Assembly: GCF_015291665.1 (NCBI RefSeq)
Contig: NZ_CP030048.1
Location: forward strand, 4,464,001-4,528,000
Length of the DNA stretch: 64,000 bases
From: Bradyrhizobium sp. CCBAU 53338
Lineage (GTDB): Bacteria > Pseudomonadota > Alphaproteobacteria > Rhizobiales > Xanthobacteraceae
Reading direction: 5' to 3'
Part shown: one piece after another, positions 1 through 7,930 of the stretch
How positions within the stretch are numbered: position 1 is the stretch's first letter
Layout: each line of letters starts with the position of its first letter
Translations under genes and position numbers: made by a program
Notes under the pieces: generated by a model
Database searches by the model: none
What the model was told of the DNA's origin: nothing
The model's input: the letters and a program-made list of their open reading frames with translations, nothing else

Positions 1-818
1 GCCGCACACCCATTCTCGTCCGGGGCAGCAAGACGACCAGAGAGGCGCCGACCCTGCTCGCGAGCCTTCCGCTGACGCTCACGTCCGGTCAGCACGTCGC
101 GCTGTCGCAGGTCGCCCGAATTCAACGCGTCGACGGCCCGGTCAAGATCGACCGCGAAGACGGCGCTCGCATGAGCGTGGTTCGGGCCAACGTCCGGGGC
201 CGTGACATGGTCGGCTTCGTCGAAGCGGCCCGCCAGAGGGTCACGGCGGAACTTCAGCTCCCGGAGGGCTATCGGTTGACCTGGGGCGGACAGTTCGAGA
301 ACCAGCAACGTGCCTCCGCACGTCTGTCGGTCGTCGTGCCTGTGGCGATCGGCCTGATTTTCGTCCTGCTCTTCACCACGTTCGGCGCCATCCGGCAGGC
401 CTTGCTCGTGCTCGTGAACATCCCCTTCGCCCTGATCGGCGGCGTGTTCGCGCTGGTCGTCACGGGCGAGTACCTATCGGTGCCGGCCTCGGTCGGGTTC
501 ATCGCGCTGCTCGGGATTGCCGTCCTCAACGGCGTCGTTCTGGTTTCCTACTTCAATCAACTGCGCGCCCACGGCCTGAGCGAGCATCGCATCGTCGTCG
601 AAGGCGCCATGCGCCGGCTTCGGCCGGTGTTGATGACCGCGAGCATCACGGCGCTCGGCTTGATTCCCCTGCTGTTTGCCTCAGGTCCGGGATCCGAGGT
701 CCAGCGACCGCTCGCCGTCGTCGTGATCGGAGGGCTGTTGTCCTCTACGGTGCTGACGCTGATCCTGCTGCCGATCTTGTATCGCCGCTACGGCGGCGCG
801 TCGAAGGTGGCCAAATGA
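1..818 (+). CDS. Heavy-metal RND efflux permease (CzcA/CusA type), C-terminal part only
   Basis: The reading frame is open from base 3, so the gene starts left of the window; about 271 residues of a protein normally over 1000 residues long are present. It shows the last periplasmic porter segment followed by the C-terminal transmembrane block of HME-RND pumps, with the run VGFIALLGIAVLNGVVLVS and the helix-11/12 region containing GSEVQRPLAVVVIGGL. Such pumps sit in the inner membrane and drive divalent or monovalent metal ions through a tripartite CzcCBA/CusCBA channel using the proton gradient. The metal cannot be decided because the metal-binding helix 4 lies outside the window. Its stop overlaps the next start as ATGA, so the pair is translationally coupled. 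Confidence 0.9.
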   Translation, partial: RTPILVRGSKTTREAPTLLASLPLTLTSGQHVALSQVARIQRVDGPVKIDREDGARMSVVRANVRGRDMVGFVEAARQRVTAELQLPEGYRLTWGGQFENQQRASARLSVVVPVAIGLIFVLLFTTFGAIRQALLVLVNIPFALIGGVFALVVTGEYLSVPASVGFIALLGIAVLNGVVLVSYFNQLRAHGLSEHRIVVEGAMRRLRPVLMTASITALGLIPLLFASGPGSEVQRPLAVVVIGGLLSSTVLTLILLPILYRRYGGASKVAK

Positions 819-1126
819 CCGACCAGCAGGTCTGCCTCACGCTGATTGTGCCGCGCCAACTCCGTGAAGAGATGTTCGACTATCTCGCCGAACAGAGCGA
901 CATTGTCTCGGGCTTCACCGCCTCGCGCACCGCCGGCCACGGCGGCGAAGTCCGACTGTACACCGCCGCCGAACGCGTCCAGGGCCATGCCGATCAAGCC
1001 ATGGTCCAGGTCATTCTGGCGCACGATGAAGCCGTCCGCCTGCTCGATCGGATTCGGGGTTCGTTTGCCGGCACCAGGCTCGTCTATTGGACGACGCCCG
1101 TGACGGAATTCGGCATCATCGACTGA
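815..1126 (+). CDS. DUF3240 family protein, partner of a metal RND pump
   Basis: A 103-residue soluble protein whose start overlaps the stop of the RND permease by four bases. The N-terminus (CLTLIVPRQLREEMFDYLAE) and the C-terminal YWTTPV segment fit the DUF3240 family, a small ferredoxin-like-fold group that is commonly encoded right after CzcA/CusA-type permeases. The family has no proven function; a PII-like or metal-sensing role in adjusting the pump is an inference from fold and position. No cysteine pair or His cluster obvious enough to call a metal site is visible. It converges with the TerC gene, leaving three bases between the two stops. Confidence 0.75.
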   Translation: MTDQQVCLTLIVPRQLREEMFDYLAEQSDIVSGFTASRTAGHGGEVRLYTAAERVQGHADQAMVQVILAHDEAVRLLDRIRGSFAGTRLVYWTTPVTEFGIID

Positions 1127-1129
1127 ACA

Positions 1130-1990
1130 CTAGCCTTCAGCCGACGCCTTGGCGTGCTGCTTGGAGGCTTCGAGCGCGGCGGCATTCATGCTGCGGCGGC
1201 GCCAGATCGAGCCGATCAGCAGCACGACGACGATACCGAGCACAGCGCAAAGATATTCAGCCCCACCGCCGCCATGGGCGAATTGCGGCGGAACGTGCAG
1301 AGTGCCGAGCATCCGGTCCAGCGAGACGCCGAACCGACCTTCGGAGAGTGCATGCAGCTTTGGTGCAATGCCGGGATCGGTCGCGATCACCTCGCCGGCG
1401 ATCCAGCCCAGCAGCGCCGCACCGGCCCAAACCAGGATCGGCAATTGTGCGAGCAGCGCCATGATCAGCGCCGCGCCCGCAACGATCAGCGGCACGCTGA
1501 CCGCGAGGCCGAGCACCAGCAGCGGCACGCTGCCATTGGCGGCGGCGGCGACCGCGATGACGTTGTCGAGGCTCATGACGATGTCGGCGACCACGACGAT
1601 CTGCACCGCCTGCCACAGATGCGAGGCGGACTCGACGCCCTCCTCCTCGTTCTCAGGCACCAGCAGCTTGGCCGCGATCACGATCAGCGCGAGTCCGCCG
1701 GCCAGCTTGAGGTACGGCAGAGCCATCAGGCTCGCGACGATACCGGTGAAGACGATCCGCAGCAGCACCGCGGCGCCCGCGCCGAGCACCATGCCCCACA
1801 GCCGATGCCGCGGCTTCAGGCCGCGGCAGGCAAGCGCGATGACCAGCGCGTTGTCGCCGGACAAAAGGACGTTGATCCAGATGATCTTGCCGACCGCGAT
1901 CCAGAAGGTCGGTTCGGCCATCTCATTGCGGAACTGGGTGAAGAATGCCCCGATCGTGGCGGGATCGAAGATCTGCCAGAGCCAGTTCAC
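1130..1990 (-). CDS. TerC/YjbE family integral membrane protein
   Basis: A 286-residue polytopic membrane protein. Both TerC-family Asp motifs are present: LSGDNALVIALA at about residues 43-54 and VADIVMSLDNVIAVA at about 134-148, each inside a predicted helix, with an acidic loop (ENEEEGVES) between. TerC-family members of the YjbE branch are linked to manganese export during membrane protein metalation in Bacillus, and others to tellurite resistance; no ter genes are nearby, so a metal-ion (Mn) export role is the better guess. In Bacillus these genes often follow a yybP-ykoY Mn riboswitch; here only 42 bases separate it from ndk and no such element fits. It may be read through from ndk. Confidence 0.8.
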   Translation of the reverse strand: MNWLWQIFDPATIGAFFTQFRNEMAEPTFWIAVGKIIWINVLLSGDNALVIALACRGLKPRHRLWGMVLGAGAAVLLRIVFTGIVASLMALPYLKLAGGLALIVIAAKLLVPENEEEGVESASHLWQAVQIVVVADIVMSLDNVIAVAAAANGSVPLLVLGLAVSVPLIVAGAALIMALLAQLPILVWAGAALLGWIAGEVIATDPGIAPKLHALSEGRFGVSLDRMLGTLHVPPQFAHGGGGAEYLCAVLGIVVVLLIGSIWRRRSMNAAALEASKQHAKASAEG

Positions 1991-2032
1991 AATGAGTCCT
2001 TATCGCCCCGTCGAATTAGTTCGCCGGCTGGG

Positions 2033-2455
2033 TCAGCCGACGATCTCGTTGCCCGAGAAGAACTGCGCGATTTCGATCGCGGCGGTTTCCGGAGCGTCCG
2101 AGCCGTGCGCGGAGTTCTCGCCGATCGACTTGGCGTAGAGCTTGCGGATGGTGCCCTCGGCCGCCTTCGACGGATCGGTCGCGCCCATCGCATCGCGGTA
2201 CTTGGCGATGGCGTTTTCGGCTTCCAGCACCTGCACCACGACCGGGCCGGAGGTCATGAACTCGACCAGTTCGCCGAAGAACGGACGCGCCTTGTGGACG
2301 GCGTAGAAGGTCTCGGCCTGTTCCTTGGTCATGCGGATGCGCTTCTGCGCGACGATGCGCAGGCCCGCCTTCTCGATCACGGCGTTCACGGCGCCGGTCA
2401 GGTTACGCGCGGTGGCGTCGGGCTTGATGATCGAGAAAGTGCGTTCGATGGCCAT
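2033..2455 (-). CDS. ndk: Nucleoside diphosphate kinase
   Basis: A 140-residue NDK, the usual family length, that transfers the terminal phosphate from ATP to other NDPs through a phosphohistidine. The N-terminus [14 protein letters not shown] and the active-site segment NSAHGSD with the catalytic His at residue 117 are present. The frame is open 48 codons further upstream, but the ATG at 2455 is chosen because an AAGGA sits seven bases before it and the family begins exactly there. It is followed on the same strand by the TerC gene after 42 bases. Confidence 0.96.
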   Translation of the reverse strand: MAIERTFSIIKPDATARNLTGAVNAVIEKAGLRIVAQKRIRMTKEQAETFYAVHKARPFFGELVEFMTSGPVVVQVLEAENAIAKYRDAMGATDPSKAAEGTIRKLYAKSIGENSAHGSDAPETAAIEIAQFFSGNEIVG

Positions 2456-2774
2456 GATCTTGTCCTTGAAGAGAAAAAGGTGGTTTGGAGTTGCGGGGCT
2501 TATATCGGCGCCTTGGCGATCCGGCAAGCGAGTGCCGGGACGCACCGAAGGCTGCTTCGCCGCAGGCCGAGGCCCGAATTCCCGGCCGGATTCCAACATG
2601 GATTACAACGATTTCACCCAGATGAACCCAATCTGAAGGCCCTGTCAGGGTTTGGTTCAGCCTCGCCGGCGTAACGTCAGCTCCATCGAAACCAAGCCTT
2701 CCCCCGAGGCGGACCGTTTCGGCGGCCTTTCCATCGACGCGATGCCCCGCGCCGGCAGTTCTGAGGAGATCACC
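2456..2774. other. Divergent intergenic region, ndk to small secreted protein
   Basis: This 319-base gap separates two divergently transcribed genes and must hold both promoters; I could not assign a convincing -35/-10 pair. It carries the 11-base palindrome CCCTGTCAGGG at 2640-2650 followed by TTTGGT; nearly the same string (CCCTGTCAGGG then ATTGGT) recurs at 9695-9711 in another intergenic region. No gene-like open frame of convincing composition is present. Confidence 0.5.
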
Positions 2775-3035
2775 ATGTTGAGGAAACTTTCGCTCGCTGC
2801 AGTCGCCGCGGTCGCGCTGGGTGCCGCACTGGCCCCCACCTCCGCCTCCGCTCACTGGCACGGCGGCGGCTGGGGCTGGCACGGCGGTGGCGGCTGGCAT
2901 CACGGCGGCTGGGGCTGGGGCGGACCGCGCGTCTACGCCGCCCCCGTGGCCTATGGTTACGGCGGCTGCTACGTGCGCCGGCTGGTCCCGACCCCCTGGG
3001 GACCCCGTTGGCGGCTGGTCAACCGCTGCTACTGA
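2775..3035 (+). CDS. Small secreted His/Gly/Trp-rich protein
   Basis: An 86-residue exported protein. The ATG at 2775 is chosen because GAGGAG lies just before it and it gives a clean signal peptide (MLRKLSLAAVAAVALGAALA, cleavage after the Ser-Ala-Ser-Ala region near residue 23). The mature part opens with His-Trp-Gly repeats (HGGGWGWHGGGGWHHGG) and ends with a conserved-looking block with two cysteines (YGGCYVRR and VNRCY). The repeats could bind metal or coat a surface; this is inference. Similar small proteins are frequent in Bradyrhizobium. A strong terminator follows at 3098. Confidence 0.75.
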   Translation: MLRKLSLAAVAAVALGAALAPTSASAHWHGGGWGWHGGGGWHHGGWGWGGPRVYAAPVAYGYGGCYVRRLVPTPWGPRWRLVNRCY

Positions 3036-3064
3036 GCCCGACAGCGCCTTCCTGAATTACCAGA

Positions 3065-3087
3065 GGTACCGTTCCCCCTGCGGTACC
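3065..3087 (+). other. Inverted repeat (hairpin) before terminator
   Basis: GGTACCG and CGGTACC form a perfect 7-bp stem around the 9-base loop TTCCCCCTG, directly downstream of the small secreted protein. The loop resembles that of the following terminator hairpin. It may help 3'-end stability or termination. Confidence 0.6.
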
Positions 3088-3097
3088 TTCCAAGAGA

Positions 3098-3130
3098 GGC
3101 CCCGGCGTTCCCCCCGCCGGGGCCTTGTAT
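3098..3130 (+). terminator. Rho-independent terminator after small secreted protein
   Basis: GGCCCCGGCG (3098-3107) pairs perfectly with CGCCGGGGCC (3115-3124) around a 7-base loop, followed by TTGTATTT. This ends the transcript of the His/Gly-rich protein. Confidence 0.85.
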
Positions 3131-3257
3131 TTGGGCAGATACGACGAATTCATACAATTTTTACTAGAATGCCAGCCATTCCCCGCGGCCTGCGAAACCA
3201 TTTCGGGGGCCAATGACTTGGTACCGTGTCGTAACCTTGCACACACGGAACCCCGCG

Positions 3258-3431
3258 ATGGCTGGCCTCTTTGCCAATGACAGCGAACAGATCGACCGGC
3301 GTACCAGCCGCTCGATTTGCGATGCCGTAGGCGAGCGGCTCCAGCAGAGCATACGCCCCGAACCGCGCCTCCCGACGCATCTCGAGCGGCTCCTCAACGA
3401 GCTGAAACAGCGCGACCGCGACTCGCACTGA
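3258..3431 (+). CDS. Small conserved-looking hypothetical protein
   Basis: A 57-residue basic/acidic helical protein starting MAGLFANDSEQID; the frame is open from 3213, but this internal ATG gives the more protein-like start. It has no signal peptide or membrane segment. The C-terminal half (GERLQQSIRPEPRLPTHLER) faintly recalls the core of NepR-type anti-sigma factors, but the spacing is about three residues short and no phyR or ecfG gene is near, so I do not assign that function. It lies between a terminator and the ABC-F gene, 56 bases before the latter. Confidence 0.55.
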   Translation: MAGLFANDSEQIDRRTSRSICDAVGERLQQSIRPEPRLPTHLERLLNELKQRDRDSH

Positions 3432-3487
3432 CGAAGGGTCACGGAAAAACGGGTTGCGTTTGATCTCGCCTGCGGTGACAAGGCCGC

Positions 3488-5350
3488 ATGCTCTCCATCA
3501 CCGACCTCTCCATCCGCCTCGCCGGACGTCTTCTGATCGATAATAGCTCCGTGCAGATCACGCCCGGCTCGCGCGTCGGCATGGTCGGACGCAACGGCAC
3601 CGGCAAATCGACGCTGTTCAAGGTGATCCGGGGCGAGCTTTCGGCCGAGCACGGCTCGGTCACCTTGCCGCCGCGCTGGCGGGTCGGCAGCCTGGCGCAG
3701 GAGGCGCCGAACGGGCCGGAAAGCCTGATCTCGGTCGTGCTCAAGGCCGACCTCGAGCGCGAAGCGTTGCTCACTGAAGCCGAGAACGCCACTGACCCGC
3801 ACCGGATCGCCGAGATCCAAACCCGCCTCGTCGACATCGACGCGCATTCAGCGCCGAGCCGCGCCGCCGCGATCCTTTCCGGCCTCGGCTTTTCCGCCGC
3901 CGACCAGCTGCGTCCCTGCGCCGAATTCTCCGGCGGCTGGCGCATGCGCGTCGCGCTGGCCGCAACGCTGTTCGCGGCGCCGGATCTCCTGCTGCTCGAC
4001 GAGCCCACCAACTATCTCGACCTCGAAGGCACGCTGTGGCTGGAGGATCACCTCGCGCATTATCCGCGCACCGTGATCGTGATCAGCCACGACCGCGACC
4101 TGCTGGAGAGCTCGGTCGACCAGATTTTGCACCTGGAGCGCGGCAAGCTCACGCTCTACAAGGGCACCTATTCCTCGTTCGAGGAGCAGCGCGCCGCGCG
4201 CGAGCTGCTCGATGCCAAGGCCGTCAAACGCCAGGAGGCCGAGCGCGCCCGCCTCCAGGCCTTCGTCGACCGCTTCAAGGCCAAGGCCTCGAAAGCGCGC
4301 CAGGCCCAGTCTCGCGTGAAAATGCTGGAGCGGCTGAAGCCGATCACGGCGCTGGTGACGGAGGACGTGCGCGAGATCACTTTTCCGGCGCCGGAAAAAC
4401 TGCTGTCGCCGCCGATCATCGCCGTCGACAATGCCTCCGTCGGCTATGATCCGGCGACTCCCGTGCTCAGCCGCGTGACGCTGCGCATCGACAACGACGA
4501 CCGCATCGCGCTTCTCGGCGCCAACGGCAACGGCAAGTCGACCCTCGTCAAGCTGCTCGCTGCCCGTCTTGCGCCCTTCTCGGGCAAGGTGACGCGCGCC
4601 GACAAGCTGTCGATCGCCTATTTCGCCCAGCACCAGCTCGACGAGCTGAACGAGGACGCCTCCGCCTACGACCACGTCCGCAAGCTGATGGGCGATGCGC
4701 CCGAAGCCAAGGTACGCGCCCGCGCCGGCGCGATCGGCTTCTCCGGCAAGGCGGCCGACACCAAGGCAGGAAAACTATCCGGCGGCGAGAAGGCGCGGCT
4801 GTTGCTGGGCCTCGCGACCTTCTTCGGCCCCAACATGATCATCCTGGACGAGCCGACCAACCATCTCGACATCGACAGCCGCGCAGCGCTCGCCGAAGCG
4901 ATCAACGAGTTTCCCGGCGCGATCATCATGGTCTCGCACGACCGCTATCTGATCGAGGCCTGCGCCGACCAGCTCTGGATCGTCGCCGACCGCACCGTGA
5001 CCAATTACGACGGCGACCTCGACGAGTACCGCCGCCTGGTGCTGTCCTCGCGCAATGCCGAGCCCGCCCCGCGCGAGCGCAGCGCTCAGATCGAAAAGCC
5101 GCAGCGTCCCAAGTCGGACAATCGCGGCTCGCTGAAGAAGCGCATCGCGGAAGCCGAAAGCGAGATCGCCCGCGTCACCGAGATCATCGCCAAGATCGAC
5201 ACCGCGCTCGCCCTGCCCGACATCTTTACGCGTGATCCAAAGCAAGCCGCGCAGCTCTCGAAGGCGCGGGCCAATGCCGCCGATGCGCTGGCGCGCGCGG
5301 AAGAACAGTGGCTCGAAGCGAGCGCGCAGTTCGACGAGGCGGCGGGGTAG
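3488..5350 (+). CDS. ABC-F family ATPase (ribosome-associated type)
   Basis: A 620-residue soluble protein with two ABC domains in tandem and no membrane segments, which defines the ABC-F class. First cassette: Walker A GRNGTGKST at 34-42, signature SGGWRMRVAL near 148, Walker B LLLLDEPTNYLD near 167. Second cassette: GANGNGKST near 344, LSGGEKARLLL near 430, IILDEPTNHLD near 451. A charged interdomain linker (about 235-285) and a C-terminal coiled-coil-like tail (about 540-615) follow the Uup/YheS pattern. Family members bind the ribosomal E site and relieve stalled translation; some give antibiotic resistance, but nothing here points to resistance. Confidence 0.9.
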   Translation: MLSITDLSIRLAGRLLIDNSSVQITPGSRVGMVGRNGTGKSTLFKVIRGELSAEHGSVTLPPRWRVGSLAQEAPNGPESLISVVLKADLEREALLTEAENATDPHRIAEIQTRLVDIDAHSAPSRAAAILSGLGFSAADQLRPCAEFSGGWRMRVALAATLFAAPDLLLLDEPTNYLDLEGTLWLEDHLAHYPRTVIVISHDRDLLESSVDQILHLERGKLTLYKGTYSSFEEQRAARELLDAKAVKRQEAERARLQAFVDRFKAKASKARQAQSRVKMLERLKPITALVTEDVREITFPAPEKLLSPPIIAVDNASVGYDPATPVLSRVTLRIDNDDRIALLGANGNGKSTLVKLLAARLAPFSGKVTRADKLSIAYFAQHQLDELNEDASAYDHVRKLMGDAPEAKVRARAGAIGFSGKAADTKAGKLSGGEKARLLLGLATFFGPNMIILDEPTNHLDIDSRAALAEAINEFPGAIIMVSHDRYLIEACADQLWIVADRTVTNYDGDLDEYRRLVLSSRNAEPAPRERSAQIEKPQRPKSDNRGSLKKRIAEAESEIARVTEIIAKIDTALALPDIFTRDPKQAAQLSKARANAADALARAEEQWLEASAQFDEAAG

Positions 5351-5356
5351 CTCTTT

Positions 5357-5899
5357 CTATTCGATCACGCGATCGGCGCGCGCGAGCAGCACGGGCGGCA
5401 CATCGACGCCGAGCGCCTTCGCCGTCTTCAGGTTGACGACCAGCTCGTAGCGCCGCGGCGCCTGGATCGGCAGATCGCGCGGCGAAGCCCCCTTCAGGAT
5501 GCGATCGATGTAGTCGACGGGTGCGCTGACCAGTTCGTCCCAGACGAATGTATAGGACATCAGCGCCCCGCTATCGACGGCGCCCAGCACCGAATTAAGT
5601 GCCGGCACGCGAAAGTGGGCACATTGCGCGACGATGTGGTCGCGATGCCCGTTGGTGAACGGCTCTGGAATGACGAGCAGGCTGCCGTTGCCCGCACGGC
5701 TGAACGCTTCGAGCCGGGCCTCGGTCTCGCCGTCATCGTGCGTCCGCATCTCGACCACCTCGATGCCGGATGCAGCGTCCCTCGCGGCGGCAACGAGGCC
5801 AGGCGCATAGGGTGCGGTATCCGGATTGAACAGGATGGCAACGCGGGCAAGCTTCGGATCGAGCTCGCTCAACGGAATTTGTAGCGGCTCGTCGCGCAT
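5357..5899 (-). pseudogene. ABC transporter substrate-binding protein fragment (ABC_sub_bind family)
   Basis: The 180-residue frame matches only the C-terminal part of the roughly 320-residue ABC_sub_bind proteins common in Bradyrhizobium: it opens near LARVAILFNPDTAPYA, which normally lies mid-protein, and ends with the family's typical tail (RYELVVNLKTAKALGVDVPP...LLARADRVIE). The signal peptide and first lobe are missing, and no matching upstream sequence exists because the methyltransferase starts divergently 85 bases away. No permease or ATPase is nearby. It is most likely a decaying remnant that still has an open frame. Confidence 0.7.
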
Positions 5900-5984
5900 C
5901 GTGCGGCTTTCGTGCTACGAAGCAAGCCCTGACCTTTTCGGCCAGAACAATATTTTGAATAGGCAATCTCGAGGGAAATCGCAG

Positions 5985-6773
5985 ATGCCGTCACCCGAAC
6001 CAATCAAATTCACCGACGGCGCGGCCTATGAGCGCTTCATGTCCCCCTGGAGCCGATCGGCGGGGACACTTTTCCTGGATTGGCTGACGCCGGGCTCTGG
6101 ACAGGCCTGGGTTGATGTTGGCGCCGGCAATGGTGCGTTCACCGAGCTCCTGCTTGCGAAATCCGCCCCTTCCTCCGTTTGCGCGATCGACCCCTCCGAT
6201 GCACAGATTGCGACGGCGCGCCAAAAGTTTGCGGGAAAGCCGGTCGAGTTGTCGATTGGCGATGCGATGGCCCTTCTCTATGACGCCAACCGCTTCGACA
6301 TCGCCGTGATGGCACTGGTGCTATTCTTCGTCCCCGACGCGCGCAAAGGTGCTTCGGAAATGGTCCGCGTCACCAAGCCCGGCGGCATGGTTGCATCCTA
6401 CACCTGGGACATTGTGCGCGGCGGCACGCCGACGCAACCGCTGTGGGAGGAGTTGGATGCCCTTGGCATTCCCGCAGCGCGTCCACCGAGCGCGGACATC
6501 TCGCGCTTCGAGGCGCTGAAAGCACTCTGGGCGGAGCTTGGTCTGCGCGAGATCGAAACCCGCGAGTTGGTCGTCGAGCGGACATTCGCCGACTTCGACG
6601 ACTACTGGCTGTCGATGGTCGTCAGCAGCCCGAGCGGCGTGATCGCAAAGCTGTCTGAAAGCCAGGGCGCGGAGCTCAAGAGCCGGCTTCAGGCGCGACT
6701 GCCCGCAAGCGCGACCGGAGCGATCACCGTTCATGCCTCGGCCACTGCGATCAAGGGTCGCAAAGCTGCATAG
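5985..6773 (+). CDS. Class I SAM-dependent methyltransferase
   Basis: A 262-residue soluble enzyme with the SAM-binding motif I VDVGAGNGAF at residues 43-52, an acidic motif II (CAIDPSDAQIATARQ) and a motif IV-like region (FDIAVMALVLFFVPD), of the ubiquinone/menaquinone-methyltransferase-like (UbiE/BioC) fold. The substrate is unknown. The ATG at 5985 is preferred over the longer frame because GAGGGA lies about nine bases upstream and the protein then begins normally for the family. It stands alone between a broken gene and a convergent lipoprotein gene. Confidence 0.85.
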   Translation: MPSPEPIKFTDGAAYERFMSPWSRSAGTLFLDWLTPGSGQAWVDVGAGNGAFTELLLAKSAPSSVCAIDPSDAQIATARQKFAGKPVELSIGDAMALLYDANRFDIAVMALVLFFVPDARKGASEMVRVTKPGGMVASYTWDIVRGGTPTQPLWEELDALGIPAARPPSADISRFEALKALWAELGLREIETRELVVERTFADFDDYWLSMVVSSPSGVIAKLSESQGAELKSRLQARLPASATGAITVHASATAIKGRKAA

Positions 6774-6804
6774 CGATGTCGATGGGTGAAAGGCCGACGG
6801 CGCG

Positions 6805-7344
6805 TTACGTCGCCGCCTTCTTCTTCGCCTTCGGCTTCACGGGCTTCGCAACCACCGGCGGCTCGGGCGTGCCCTCGATTGCGGACAGGCGTCCTGACGT
6901 GAAGGTGTAGATGCCGGCACGCGGACCCGCGGTCCAGGTCACCACCGCGACGCGACGGCCGGCGGGATCAGTGGAGAGATTGACGGTAGAGGGTGCGCCG
7001 ATGCCGCGCACGACGTCGCATTCGGTGTGGCCGAGTGCGACCGTGCCGCCCACGGGCGCCGGCGCCGTCGTCGACGCATTGGCGTCTGCAGGTCCGGGCG
7101 GCGGTGCCATGCCGGGGCAAGCACCGTCGGCGCTGACGAGGTCTTCGGCCCTCACGGGCTTGTCAGGGGTCAGCGGCGGCGACTCGATCGAGATGTTCTT
7201 GATGAACAGGCGGCTCGGCTTGTTGAACCATTCGGCGTCTTTGGCAGACGCCAGCAGATCAGTTCCGCCCGAGCAGCCCGCGATCAGCGGCGCGACCGCG
7301 GCCAACGCAACTATGAGCGACTTTGGAAGCTTTTGATGTCGCAC
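6805..7344 (-). CDS. Lipoprotein with BamE/SmpA-like tail, function unknown
   Basis: A 179-residue protein with a lipoprotein signal peptide: hydrophobic stretch to residue 20 and lipobox LIAGC with the modified Cys at 24. The middle is Pro/Ala-rich (a linker); the later part (LGHTECDVVRGIGAPSTVNL, then a beta-rich WTAGPRAGIYTFTSGRL) loosely resembles the SmpA/OmlA fold of BamE, which I regard as weak evidence. The extreme C-terminus is Lys-rich. Likely anchored in the outer or inner membrane facing the periplasm. It converges with the methyltransferase gene. Confidence 0.65.
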   Translation of the reverse strand: MRHQKLPKSLIVALAAVAPLIAGCSGGTDLLASAKDAEWFNKPSRLFIKNISIESPPLTPDKPVRAEDLVSADGACPGMAPPPGPADANASTTAPAPVGGTVALGHTECDVVRGIGAPSTVNLSTDPAGRRVAVVTWTAGPRAGIYTFTSGRLSAIEGTPEPPVVAKPVKPKAKKKAAT

Positions 7345-7471
7345 GATAAACTAGGTTCCCAGCATGAAGGAGCAGCCCTAAGCGATTGTCCCAACATCAC
7401 TTTGCGGCACGAAGGTGGCCGAAACCAGTCTGTCCGCGAAAGTCCAAATTATCATTAATTGCGCGGGGGCG

Positions 7472-7924
7472 CTAATTCCGCCGCTGCCACCGGCCCCGTT
7501 CGTCCGCCTGCCAATAGGTGACCTCAAATCCGCGCGCCTTGCAATCGGTCCAAGTGCTGCGGGCAGATGCAAGCGCGTCCGGATCGTCGCCGTTGAACAG
7601 CAGTACCATCCGCTCATAACGTTCCGTGTCCTCCGGCAACGCGGCGTTGTCGACCAGGAAGCGAACATTGGCGCCGTTCGGATTGTCCGCCTCGATCGCC
7701 AGCACGATCGGCTGCTCGGCCGCATCGTTCACTCGCCATGTCGCGTGCGGCAGGAAGGAATCGTCGCGATAGGTCCACAAGTGAGCGTCGAGTGCATCGG
7801 CGCGCTCCGGCGAGGTCGACTGCACCACGACGCGCCAGCCGCGCTCGAGCGACTTCTCGAGAAGCGGCGGCAAGACGTTCTCAACCGTCATGTTTTGCAG
7901 ATGGTAGAACAGGACTTCGGTCAT
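7472..7924 (-). CDS. holC: DNA polymerase III subunit chi
   Basis: A 150-residue HolC homologue. The N-terminus MTEVLFYHLQ, the segment RGWRVVVQSTSPERADALDAH and LWTYRDDSFLPHA are the family landmarks. Chi links the clamp loader (through psi) to single-strand binding protein at the fork; many alphaproteobacteria have chi without a recognisable psi. The start lies seven bases after the end of pepA on the same strand, a pairing (pepA-holC) that is widely conserved, so they are probably cotranscribed. Confidence 0.93.
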   Translation of the reverse strand: MTEVLFYHLQNMTVENVLPPLLEKSLERGWRVVVQSTSPERADALDAHLWTYRDDSFLPHATWRVNDAAEQPIVLAIEADNPNGANVRFLVDNAALPEDTERYERMVLLFNGDDPDALASARSTWTDCKARGFEVTYWQADERGRWQRRN

Positions 7925-7930
7925 CTCACG

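Noticed and set aside
2598..2636. A 12-codon frame (MDYNDF...) upstream of the secreted protein as leader peptide
   Set aside because: No ribosome-binding site, and no run of a regulatory amino acid or attenuator hairpin.
1154..2674. A 506-codon plus-strand frame antisense to the TerC gene and ndk
   Set aside because: Asp/His/Arg-rich shadow of two well-supported minus-strand genes.
3258..3431. NepR anti-sigma factor assignment for the 57-residue protein
   Set aside because: Only a faint match with wrong spacing, and no phyR/ecfG neighbours.
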